A stretch of 64,000 nucleotides of DNA from Acanthaster planci (Eukaryota > Echinodermata > Asteroidea > Valvatida > Acanthasteridae), in the NCBI RefSeq assembly GCF_001949145.1, contig NW_019091659.1, positions 150,586 to 214,585 of the forward strand. The letters run 5' to 3'. The position numbers and the translations under genes are program-made. The notes beneath the pieces are model-generated. The model was not told where the DNA came from. It saw only the letters and a list, made by a program, of their open reading frames with translations, and did no database searches. Shown here one piece after another: positions 10,801 through 19,500 of this stretch (position 1 is the stretch's first letter; each line of letters begins with the position of its first letter).

Positions 10801-13800
10801 GCAGGACCCTGGGCCCCGGTTCCACCCTCTCCTCTAACCCCTGCCGCAGCCGCTGCTCCTTGGTCCAGTGCTCCACCTGGTGGTCCGGCAGCTTGAGCTG
10901 CTGCTCGTGGAGGTCGATGGGCTCAGCGTTGATCAGGCCACTCTCCACTGTGGTGCGGATTCGCTGTCGCCACTTCCACCTGGGTTCAAGGCAGAACCAA
11001 CACAGCGGACAGGTAATTCTAAGAAAAGTTGGATCCATCTTTTTCCCCTCACATCGCATCTGACTGATGACCACTTTCAATTCCCACTGGACTTTGGAAT
11101 TGAATGCCTCTATCATTAGTGGTGTGCATTGACGGGTACTACAGGGATTAGGCTCTGAAGCACAAAACGCACAGCAACTCAACGTTTGCTTCCCAGACCA
11201 ACAGATACCTACTGTTTTCAATGATCTTTGATATGGCAGGGTACCAGCTTAAAATGTAAGCTTTCAGTTCACATGAGAAGTTTGTTTCATAGGTGGATAA
11301 CAGAGACACGGTGCTGTGATACATTTTCTACAACCTTGTTTTTCTACAAACTCTTAATACTCCAAACCAAGCATTTATATAATTCTGGACACGAGAAATA
11401 TGTGACTACTGCCATCAGGTAGAAGTGTGACAGAAAAAATGGTAAAAAAGCTGCCATGGCAGACTGAATTGATACCCTGGATGTCAGTGGCTATGTAACG
11501 AAGATGTCATTCAACCTGGGCTATGGGTACCCAGTACTAATACAGCACAGCCCAATTCATTCTCCCCAAGCGAACATAAAATGAGCAGCAAGAAACTCAT
11601 CCAGTAGGCAAGTAAGTCCAACTGTTTGCAATCAACAATAATCCAAACAAATTTTATTGACAGGACTTGAAGTACAAAAAATATGAAGTTGGGAATCAGA
11701 ACATCTGGCAATCCTCTTGAAATGAAAAGTTTCACACTAACCTAAACCTCCCTTCTGCTATTTTTCTCAGGGCATCATCAAACCGTAGCGTGTACCTCTC
11801 CGGCAGGCATAGGTAGCCGGCCGACTGACTGGGATCTGTGTTGACTCCCAGGATGGGCTTGTCGTCCATGACTTTTGAGGCTGCCATGATGAAGGTCCCA
11901 TCCCCTCCCGCTGGCACCACCACGTCGGCCCACCGGACTGCTTCGTGGTTCAGGCTGTGGTCGAACCGCTGGGCCAGTCTGACCTCAATGTTCTGTGACC
12001 TGAGAGGGCGTGGACACATGAACGTACATGTATTCTGCTGCTAAAGATGCGCATCAAGGAATGTGGGGTTCCATTCCATCTGTCGACCCAATGCGCGTTA
12101 GGAAAAGGTCGACAAATTTTACACGTTGTGATTGGCCAACGCGTTGCAAAACTCTTGGAGGCGCAACATTGTGAATTGCCCGTATTGGAATAATCAAATA
12201 TTGAAATATTTGACCTTCAATTCGATAAAAAGGTTAAGAGTTCCATATTCGGACATCACTAATTTTCCCTGTCCGTAGTTTGTTAACCTTCAGAAAGTGA
12301 TAACGTCCTAAAAGTCAATTTAAGCAGTGAAAATGTTGTGACATTTACTTAGAAAATACATAGAATTTTACAGACCAGTCTCATGGGATGGTGTTAGTAA
12401 TGTCCGTATGTAGAACTCTTTCTGATAAAAATTTAAATATTTAGCTACAGGTATATCATATTCCAACAAAAGCAGGAACTAAATCTGCATGTTTGTGGGG
12501 GTGGCATGATCTGTCCTAGCTGAACAGAATGACTAGGCGTCCAACTGATTGACGGTACTGACTGGGGATTCATTCCCTTTGACCTAGCGAGACTGTACAT
12601 CACAAACAGCCAAAAAAAGAAAAAGTTGAAAGAGTAATGCTTTGGTCTTATTGTTGGGCATCAGGGACCGTTAGGTCAACAACACACATATTCTCACATC
12701 CTTACATATGTATACTAGTGGGGTATTTCCTTTGTTCTCGTGTACAAAACTCCCACACAACACGGAAAAAATGTCAAATCACTGCCATTTCAACCAAATT
12801 CGGTTTCCTGGGTTGAAATTTGAACCGTATGTTCCTTATATAAAACACTTCAATTTACAGCATAATGAATTCTGCTGGATGTAAGGGCGTCCGTAGTTAA
12901 TTCTATAACAGTTCTCATTCCAATTGACCCTTATTTTTGACTATTTTCCTATGGAAATGCCAGGCTGCCCGTGGAATTATTACGAAAATTATTTACGAAT
13001 GGCACTTGAAAATTCCTCCTTTTTGAGTAAATTTGAAATATCTACTACGTGAAATTCTTGTGGGGTACCACTTTAGTACCCCACAAGGATCAAAACTGGC
13101 CTTGTGGGGTACCTTCCATTGTTCCGGTACCCCACAAGGCACCATGTACAAGTGCTCACGCGTGTGTAATAATGCACTCAGAGTGAACAAAGACTTACTC
13201 GAAGGTGTCCACGACTTTCCTGACGTTAGACTCATGAATGCGGTGCTTCTTCAAAAGCTTGTCATAGTGAGACCCTCGCTGTGAAAGCTAGAGTGAACAA
13301 AGGAGGGCGCTCATTTGGATGGATCAAGTTGACGTTCTTTGTTGAAGAATGATAATAATTTTATTTAGGTGAAAATGTCTGTCATTAAGATGATTAAATA
13401 CGACTAAAACGGGAAAAACATGCAAGGCATGAAATTTCTGGTATTTCAACTGCAATTAAATAAACAACATATCAGCATAATGAATTCTGCTGGACGTAAG
13501 GGCGTCCTTAGTTAATTCTATAATAGTTCTCATTCCAATTGATCCTTATTTTTGACTATTTTCCTATGGAAATGCCAGGCTGCCCCTGGAATTATGGGGA
13601 TTATCGTTCCACCTCCCGAAGTTGAACCCATGTTAGGGTACAACCTTGGACGTGTTACAACTACAAGGGATGCCAGACAACTCTACTGTTTACCAACTGG
13701 ACTCGAAACAACTCGACAGGTGGGACAACTTGACCGTTTACCACATTGTCCGTTAAGACAACTTGACCGTGCAAGGTGCGAACGAAATGGAGTGCAGGGC

Positions 13801-14998
13801 ATTTAACATAAATTGCAGATCAATGAGTTTGGGCAAATTTGCATGTGTCGCATTACGTTTCAACTTGACACGCCGTGCATGACTTGCAAAGGGACCTGGT
13901 GATGCAGCATGCACAGGATTGGTGGGCGATGCGAAATGCACGGTGCCTCAGCGCAGAGTCAGCGGTGTACAGGTGCCCCAGCTACACTAATGCAATGATC
14001 TAGTCTACCGTAATGGGAGATACATGCAGTGTGTCCCAAGAGTCTTTTCTCTTTCTTTTTAATTTGGAGGCAAGGTGTGTGTGTTGTGACTGTAAAGTAC
14101 AAATGCACTCACTGCGAGTCAACTTGTCTCATCTGACGACTTTTCCCAGTGGTCAAGTTGTCTGTTTAAGGCAGTTGTCTCCGTTACGCCCAAACTACAG
14201 CATCTGTCCAAACTATAGTTGGGACGGTCCCAATAGTTGGGCCTGTTCCAACTAGAGTGCTATAGCTGGGCCGGCCCAATTGATATTGACTGGGCGTGTG
14301 CCCAGCATGTGCCAAAGTCATATTGATTACAATGTCTTAGATGAAGTGCCATATTTTAGATGAACTGTGTCAAGCACGAGATGCATAAACTAGGATAAGG
14401 TTGAGAAATTTTCAACAGAAATTGGTCAACTACATTTGGGACTGTCCCAACTATGGTTGGGACAGACCATGGAGGAAGGAACTGATGCTATAGACATGAT
14501 AGTTGGGGCGTAACATCTTCACAGTCATGAAAGTTGAGTTGTCGCGAGTCGAGTAGGCAAAGGGTCAAGTTGTCCAAGCCCCACTTCAAGCATGACAAGA
14601 TATGACGCTGTAGCACTGTCGGCCATGAGTATGCAGTCAGGTACAACATGGGTACAGCCAAACAGTTATTATGTTTATTACGGCCCTAGGCTTACCACTT
14701 TTTTTAAGCCATCCTCCCCAATGTCACCAAATCGTTTCTTTTCAAATGCATATCGTGACAATTTAGACACCACCAGCGCCCGTTTAGGCCTAAAGGGAAC
14801 GCCATTGCCTCCAAAGTTAGATTTGGCGTCCCTTCCTTCCTGCTCTGTCAGACTGGAAGATGACGAGGCACCGCGGCCGAACACGAGCAGTCGTCGGGCT
14901 GAAAGCTTGAAATCGCCGAGTCGATGCAGGCAAGTTGCGCAGCAGACAATTCGGGAGGAGCGGGTCCCCATCATGATCATTGAACAGGTCTTTGTCAA
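4677..14998 (-). CDS. NADK2: NAD kinase 2, mitochondrial (complete gene, 8 exons)
   Basis: Transfers phosphate to NAD(H) to make mitochondrial NADP(H). Eight exons on the minus strand join in phase to a 445-aa protein; the human protein, as I remember it, is about 442 aa. Exon 1 gives an Arg/Ser-rich N-terminus without a hydrophobic signal, as expected of a mitochondrial presequence, then FRPKRALVVSKLSRYAFE. Kinase motifs follow in order: GGDGT (exon 3), NTDPSQSAGYLCLP (exon 3), DLHEQQL and ALNEVFIGESLSS (exon 4), and CTGTGSTSW (exon 5, the family's conserved TGTGS loop). The C-terminus matches the vertebrate WDAC..DGG.SF.FNDGA block. No frameshift or missing motif was seen. Coordinates are start codon to stop codon; exons are listed separately. 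Introns carry several transposons. It is divergent from the TSR gene to its right, with a GC-richer, CpG-containing stretch upstream of the start. Confidence 0.95.
5220..5397 (-). CDS. NADK2: NADK2 exon 7
   Basis: Acceptor TCTCAATCCTCAG and donor GTAAGTG. The exon encodes NNETDANIPANQDLQERI, then a segment matching the vertebrate ILFSIREPIANRVF region (here LAYTVRDPVINGIF). Several upstream AGs exist, but only the acceptor at 5397/5398 preserves phase with exon 6. Confidence 0.88.
5600..5793 (-). repeat. tRNA-derived SINE, family A, minus-strand copy
   Basis: Reverse complement of the family A body (GGGAGGAAAACCCC, then AAAACCCACGAAATCAGGC, then CAGAGGTGGAAGGTGAGG and the A box near 5785). 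Lies in NADK2 intron 6, just outside exon 7. Confidence 0.65.
6462..6740. repeat. 14-bp minisatellite (TACCAATGGTAGCT)n
   Basis: About 20 tandem copies of TACCAATGGTAGCT with scattered substitutions (CAACGG, CAGTGG, TAACTT variants). Two further copies reappear at 7501-7530 just after the N, at the start of the second duplicate. Confidence 0.9.
6731..7470. repeat. internal duplication, copy A
   Basis: This segment recurs at 7518-8193 with only scattered differences plus two indels: about 84 bases present here near 6780-6860 and absent from copy B, and about 19 bases (TTGCGCTCGTGCTTCGAG) present only in copy B. It ends at the TTAA where a piggyBac-like end begins. Confidence 0.85.
7467..7499 (+). 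mobile_element. truncated piggyBac-like end at an assembly gap
   Basis: TTAACCACTTCGTGCCGGGGC resembles the left end of the element at 2612 (TTAACCACTAAGCGCCGG). It is cut off by the N at 7500. The matching position in copy B (8190-8193) is an uninterrupted TTAA, that is, an empty site. Confidence 0.6.
7500..7500. other. single-base assembly gap (N)
   Basis: One unknown base separating the two duplicate copies. A one-base N between near-identical segments is more likely a scaffold join than a sequencing ambiguity. Confidence 0.9.
7518..8193. repeat. internal duplication, copy B
   Basis: Second copy of the segment at 6731-7470, in the same orientation. It continues to the right into the hAT-like element's 3' end. 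Confidence 0.85.
8463..8518 (-). CDS. NADK2: NADK2 exon 6
   Basis: 56-base exon with acceptor GCTTGTCCACAG and donor GTAAGTAAC. It encodes SFNINKLSHQSVRELLNI, matching the vertebrate SFNINRVATQAVEDVLNI segment; the leading Trp codon is split with exon 5. Confidence 0.93.
9220..9315 (-). CDS. NADK2: NADK2 exon 5
   Basis: Acceptor CTTCTCTTAG and donor GTATGTGACC. Encodes SYYEISVDGSP and KQKSSGITICTGTGSTSW, which carries the TGTGS nucleotide-binding loop of NAD kinases. Confidence 0.95.
9376..9620 (+). repeat. tRNA-derived SINE (Ser/Leu-tRNA-like head)
   Basis: A box-like GTGGTCGAGG near 9399 and a good B box GGTTCAAGTCC at 9442-9452, followed by a body with CCTTGGGCACGGCACC and AGTAAATGGGTACC words familiar from deuterostome SINEs. 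Different from family A. Lies in NADK2 intron 4. Confidence 0.65.
9841..10409. mobile_element. DNA transposon remnant with 24-bp terminal inverted repeats
   Basis: Left end GGGCACCCTTTTTATATGC..ATGG and right end CCATAGAATCTTGAAAGGGTGCCC are imperfect inverted repeats. The 570-bp body includes a GGTCGGTCGG run inside the left end and GGGTCGGTTGG inside the right end. No transposase frame. Superfamily not determined. Inserted in NADK2 intron 4. Confidence 0.6.
10752..10979 (-). CDS. NADK2: NADK2 exon 4
   Basis: Acceptor GCCTTGAACCCAG and donor GTGAGTCACC. Encodes WKWRQRIR, PIDLHEQQLKLPDH, then a charged segment and LPVRALNEVFIGESLSS, the strongly conserved Asn-Glu motif region of the NAD kinase active site. 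Confidence 0.96.
11742..11999 (-). CDS. NADK2: NADK2 exon 3
   Basis: Acceptor CGCCCTCTCAG and donor GTTAGTGTG. Encodes IEVRLAQRF, AVRWADVVVPAGGDGTFIM with the diagnostic GGDGT motif, NTDPSQSAGYLCLPERYT and the start of the GRFR segment. Confidence 0.97.
12858..12980. repeat. 123-bp direct repeat left of NADK2 exon 2
   Basis: Begins CAGCATAATGAATTCTGC and matches 13473-13595 in the same orientation at about 118 of 123 positions. The two copies flank exon 2. Confidence 0.9.
13057..13139. repeat. paired hairpins of CTTGTGGGGTACC
   Basis: Two adjacent inverted repeats: CTTGTGGGGTACC..AGTACCCCACAAGG, then CCTTGTGGGGTACC..GGTACCCCACAAGG. Four copies of one 12-14 base word alternate in orientation. 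They end 59 bases downstream (in transcript sense) of the exon 2 donor. Confidence 0.85.
13199..13278 (-). CDS. NADK2: NADK2 exon 2
   Basis: 80-base exon with acceptor GCTTTCACAG and donor GTAAGTCTT. Encodes RGSHYDKLLKKHRIHESNV, matching the vertebrate segment around SSYSGLLERHHIHTKNV. It sits between two near-identical 123-bp direct repeats. Confidence 0.93.
13473..13595. repeat. 123-bp direct repeat right of NADK2 exon 2
   Basis: Partner of 12858-12980, with five substitutions and no indels seen. The identity is far higher than expected for ordinary intron sequence. Confidence 0.9.
13660..14590. mobile_element. element with ends built from CAACTTGAC words
   Basis: The left part (13660-13770) repeats ACAACTTGACCG/ACAACTCGAC words on the plus strand. 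The right part (14540-14590) carries the complementary GAGTTGTCG/CAAGTTGTCC words, giving a foldback arrangement of degenerate short repeats. Words of the same kind also occur at 14120-14170. The interior holds CCCAACTATAGTTGGGA palindromes. Boundaries are approximate and no transposase is visible. Confidence 0.4.
14190..14475. repeat. cluster of CCAACTATAGTTGG-type palindromes
   Basis: Repeated words AACTATAGTTGGGAC, CCCAATAGTTGGGCC, CCAACTAGAG and CCCAACTATGGTTGGGAC. A related cluster is at 60950-61005 (AACTATAGCTGGGA, AAAGTTGGGACC, CATAGTTGGGGG). Confidence 0.6.
14696..14998 (-). CDS. NADK2: NADK2 exon 1 (start codon, presequence)
   Basis: ATG at 14998. Encodes about 70 residues rich in Arg and Ser with few acids, consistent with a mitochondrial targeting presequence, then FRPKRALVVSKLSRYAFEKK, homologous to the FRPSRVVVVAKTTRYEFE start of vertebrate NADK2. 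The donor is GTAAGCC in phase 0. The first ATG of the open frame was chosen; an internal Met at residue 7 is possible. Confidence 0.88.
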
Positions 14999-16435
14999 GC
15001 TTTCAATGCAAGGACTCGAAAGTCGAAGGCTTCAAGGAACTACATTATAGTAGGACTACATTTAGGGCCTACACCCACTGCTCCAAAATAACTTTCAAGT
15101 TACGGCCTCTTTAATTTTGGCTAGGCAACGTGCCCCGAAAGCTACTGCCGCGCAGGTATCTGATTCCGGCCGTAACCAGTACCATTTCCATGGCCGGCCA
15201 CACTGCCGGCACATGTAAACAGCAAGTAAGTACGGATGTTTTAGCGTATGGCGCCCTCTGCTGTCTGACCAGCACCGAGAAAAGGGAGGTAACTTTTAAG
15301 TTCGAACTTCGAAGCAGCTATTGTAGCTGCAGTTGCCATCATGATTTTGTTGCACGCGTGACGACATGACAGACAGCTCTTTTGAGAAGAGTAATGTTTT
15401 GTAGACAACTCACCTTAAAAGCTACCCTGAAATTAGTGTTGCTTTTAATTGGATCTTCAGGATTAGGCCTAGGTACGTAAATTATAATAAGCTAACCGGG
15501 TTCTAGACTGTATAGACTCTAGACCACATCATGTACCTCCCTGACTTGTTGATGTTTGTGTACTTGGGTGAGCCAGAATACTCCTACAATATACTTTCTG
15601 TGGGGGACCTTGGCAGTAGTGGTGCACGTCAGAACCCGGAGACTGTCCTGAAACTCAGAGAAGTCCCCCCAAAACAGACAAGGTCTCCCAAAACAGGGAC
15701 ATTTTTACAAATTATTAAAGCTTGATCTTTTGGATCCAAGCCCACTTGGAAAAAACACCTCGTACATGATAACAGTTTTAGGGGATTGATTTTTGTCTCC
15801 AAATTAAGGGACTTCACAGATTTGAAGGACAATTCTAATGTTTGCTTCCCGGCTTGGATGGGCCTAGTGCTTGTCAAAATTATATTGGAACCAGGCTGAA
15901 GATTTTGTTTTTTGGCAATTTCTGGGTTTGATCTTCACATCAAACACTAGGTGGGGTTAGGTTCCTTGAGACCACTGACCATAATCAATTACAAGCACTG
16001 CTGATGTGTTTTAAGGTCATGAAAGTACATGTAGGGGTGACAGGCAGACTACCGTAGCTGACCATGTTAATGCCACCAGGTCCCCACGCACATCATGTTT
16101 GGAGTCAAGTCGCAATGTAATGTGGCACACAGACATTCCAAGACATTGATTGGCAATCTGTGTTAAACATCTTGCAATCTGCTCGCCATGTACTAGGTAT
16201 ATCGTGGACACTTCAAGTGGTAGAGTTGACTTGTCTTAATGGACAGGTGATGGATGGTCGAGTTGTCCCACTGGCTGAGTTGTTGCAATGGTTGAGTTGT
16301 TCTGACTCGAGTTGGGAAGCAACAACATATTGTACGTAGCTATTGGTTAATTTGGCCTGTAGGATACATGTAAATGTACATATACAGGTACATGTACATG
16401 TGTACCTCAGCAGTCTTGCATGGTACATTTTGCAG
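14999..16435. other. divergent spacer between NADK2 and the TSR gene
   Basis: The first 400 bases are relatively GC- and CpG-rich (GCCGCGCAGG, GGCCGGCCACACTGCCGGC) and plausibly hold the NADK2 promoter, perhaps shared in both directions. The remainder is AT-rich. A missing 5' exon of the TSR gene should lie here or further upstream. The only phase-compatible candidate I could see is a short frame starting at 15531 with a GTGAGC donor at 15568, which makes a poor signal peptide. Confidence 0.5.
16210..16320. repeat. array of GAGTTGTC-type words
   Basis: Degenerate tandem words AGAGTTGACTTGTC, TCGAGTTGTCCC, TGAGTTGTTGC, TGAGTTGTTC and CGAGTTGGG, spaced roughly 17-26 bases. Same vocabulary as the ends of the element at 13660-14590. 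Confidence 0.5.
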
Positions 16436-16594
16436 TGGACGGAGGATGGACAGAGTGGACCAGCTGGTCTGAGTGCTCTGTCACCTGCGGAGAGGGAGGC
16501 TTCACCACTCGGTCTCGCACCTGCCTAGATGATGGGACAGCCTGCCATGGGGACTACTTTGAAGGGAACGTCTGTGACATGGACCCTTGCCCTG
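16436..16594 (+). CDS. TSR exon 1
   Basis: Acceptor ACATTTTGCAG, donor GTGAGAGG, phase 1-1, 53 codons. Core [18 protein letters not shown]; six cysteines. Shortest repeat: it lacks the usual NPxPxxGG loop, having LDDGTACHG instead. First TSR visible, but the exon enters in phase 1, so an upstream exon must exist. Confidence 0.9.
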
Positions 16595-19500
16595 GTGAGA
16601 GGAAGTACAGTGGCTTTACATTTCTGAGATGAGAAACTTTGGTCCTTAAGACCTAGGAATTGTCGGGATATTTTTGCCTCATTTGATATCAAATAAATTC
16701 TTGTTCAGGTGCTGTAAATTACGGTAATGTTCTTTTTTTATACAGTACCCGAATCGTCTGATTGAATTGATTGATTGTTGATCACATGTCATTGAACTAG
16801 TCATTCAATGCAACGGGTATAGAATTTCATTTCACTTCCCTGGTTCCCAGCCCCAGTTCACTTATTTCATTCGCAGTAATAAAGAGGAAAATAATACACA
16901 TATATAGGGACAGGAACCAGTCTAACATTACATCAACATAAGGGTGGTGCTTCAGACACGAATCTGTTTCTTAAAATAGCAGACATAATACGCGACGACA
17001 GAAGAGCATTCATAGGGTTACTGTATAAAAGAAATATTGGATTTTTCTCATTGGCGCAATGGTGAGAATAGTTTCATTCGGGGACAGATGAAACGTTCCT
17101 TCATCTCGTGGAATAGAATATTTCACCTGTGACCTCATGAAACTGTTCTTACCATTACACTCATAAACATTCATTATTTGTATGTCAGTCCATTTAATTT
17201 CTTAATCTACATGTACATGTGTAACCCCCTTCTCCAACAAAATCAGTGGTCTGGTGCCCTCCTCAGTTTTGCACTGATTATGTAGATACTTAATTTCAGT
17301 GTCCATTTGTCCCACATGTTCAGTGGATGGAGTCTGGTGGGAGTGGAGCGAGTGGACCAACTGCACTCTCCCCTGTGGCTCGGGGACCAGGTTTCGCCAG
17401 CGGGAGTGCCAAGAGCCCCTGCACGGAGGAATGCCTTGCCAGGGAGCCTACGACCACACTGAAGCCTGCAATGTAGATCCCTGCCCAGGTATGTAATACC
17501 GTGTGGCAGTGTGCGTTAGGGGTGGAAGGTTCTATATCATTGAAAACTTTTACTGTCAACCTTTGTCACTCCTTCAGAACCCCTCTACCAAAGGCCTTCT
17601 CACACTAGAACCTCTCAACCTGGGTCAAACTTATCAAACCTTAGGCGAACCAGGGTTGACCCTTCTTTTTATCAGGACTGTGTTTCAGGTTGTGGTCTAA
17701 GTGGCCAGGGCATCATTGTCTTTGTGACCTCTAACCATCTCAAAGTTAACACCCCATTTATTACCCCAGTTATTACCCTAGCTGGCTGTGAGATCAGTTT
17801 CTGCAGTTTCTTGAGATCATCTCAGCTTGATTGCTACCCAACCATGTACGTCCATTCTTGTTCCATTGTTGTGGGGACATACACGTGATATTTCACCTAT
17901 TTTGGGACCGAAAATGTTACTGGGACAGAGAAATGTCCCCACAACTTGTTCCTTATTTTCCTAACAAAAGAAATTGTCTCCCTAACCCAGTGAAGGCCTA
18001 CCCCCATAATGTACTCCTTGTTGGAGAGAGGCAATAAGCCTTTTGTGAATTAAATTTGAATAAAATCTGGTACACTAAGTTCTTTAAATTCATGTGAACA
18101 TAAAAGTTTGAATTCTCCATACTAAAAAGGCTGTTGCTATACCTTGTGATTCGGGGCAAGCTTTTACTTAGTTACATAGGAGACGCTTTGCAACAATACG
18201 CTGTTCTCAATGGATAAGAAGGGCACAGAGGAACCAGTCCATTCCAGGGATGGTGGTAGCTACGCAAAAGCTTGCCCCAAATCATGAGGTATAGCAACAG
18301 TGTAGTCTGGGGAATTCAAACTGTTACATGTATGCGCAATCAGATAAACTCAGTGTACCAGACTTTATTCAAATTTAATTCGCAAATGGTTTTGTATGCA
18401 AATTGTAAGTATGTATTTAGTGTTTTTTTAAATTTTTCCCGAGGATGCAAGCACCATGGCAATTCTGGGGTTGGAACCTACATGTATGTCCCACCTGTAG
18501 ATTGCGCAAGAGGTTGAACACCTGAACCATTGGACCATGACACTCCACATTTGTATGTGGGCAGGTGTTCACTTCATTAAGGGGCATTTTCCTTTGTTAG
18601 GCCAATTAGGACCGAGTTGTGAGGACCTTTCCTTATCCCTACAATATTTTTCAGTCCTAACGAGATACGCAAAAGAATAAGTGTTTTTCCCCACGACTAC
18701 GGACACACATAAATTGTACACATGTAGTAACCTGACACAGTACGGTTTCATAACTATTGAGGCCAGGACTGCGTCCAAGGTTAAATGTCTGATTTCTCCC
18801 TGCAGTGGATGGGAATTGGACCCAGTGGAGTGACTGGCATGCCTGCCCAGTCTCCTGTGGCGGGAGCACCCAGACCAGGAATCGAACCTGCATTGGTCCC
18901 TTTCATGGTGGCCAACCTTGTGAGGGTATTGGAAGCGAAGAGAGAGAATGCAGTCCTGAGCCGTGCCCAAGTAAATATTTTATTGTTGCTTTGACGAGTT
19001 TTGGATTTTAACATCCCACCCAAACTTGGGGATAGCTCAGTGGTGAATATATCTAGGACTGATGTGAGAGAAAGTTTGATTCCTTGACGGAAGCCTGTGC
19101 AGAAAAGTGGTCTCTCAAGACTGTCATCCTATAAACCATGGACTCCTGTCCTGCAATGATGAATCTGATGCGAATAATTTCAGTTTTTAAGGGACCACCC
19201 AGACATTGCTAGCATACATTTGATGATAATGTTATCATTGCATCACGATGCAACAATGGTCTCATTCCAGAAAAACAGCTTTAAACAGTTGAATAAAACA
19301 GTTAATTATTTTTCAGGATTTTTGCCACAAAATGTTTTTGTTTTTTTCCACTTGTGCTCTGTACCAAACAAGGGCAAGATTCCCATAGCCACTGCAATTT
19401 GTGAGAGAATGTTGTTTTGCAAGAGAGCTTTTGAACAAGTTTTTGTTTTGTTCTATTCTGTGCTTTTGTTTAGTTTTGCTGTCATTTTAATCCAACTCTG

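Noticed and set aside
10748-11221. Extended minus-strand frame running upstream of NADK2 exon 4
   Set aside because: The part above 10979 is intron read-through: it diverges from the family exactly at the CAG acceptor and breaks continuity with exon 3.
15531-15567. Short ATG frame with a GTGAGC donor in the right phase for TSR exon 1
   Set aside because: It would give only about 12 residues, with an Asp near the start and no proper signal peptide. Phase match alone is a one-in-three chance.
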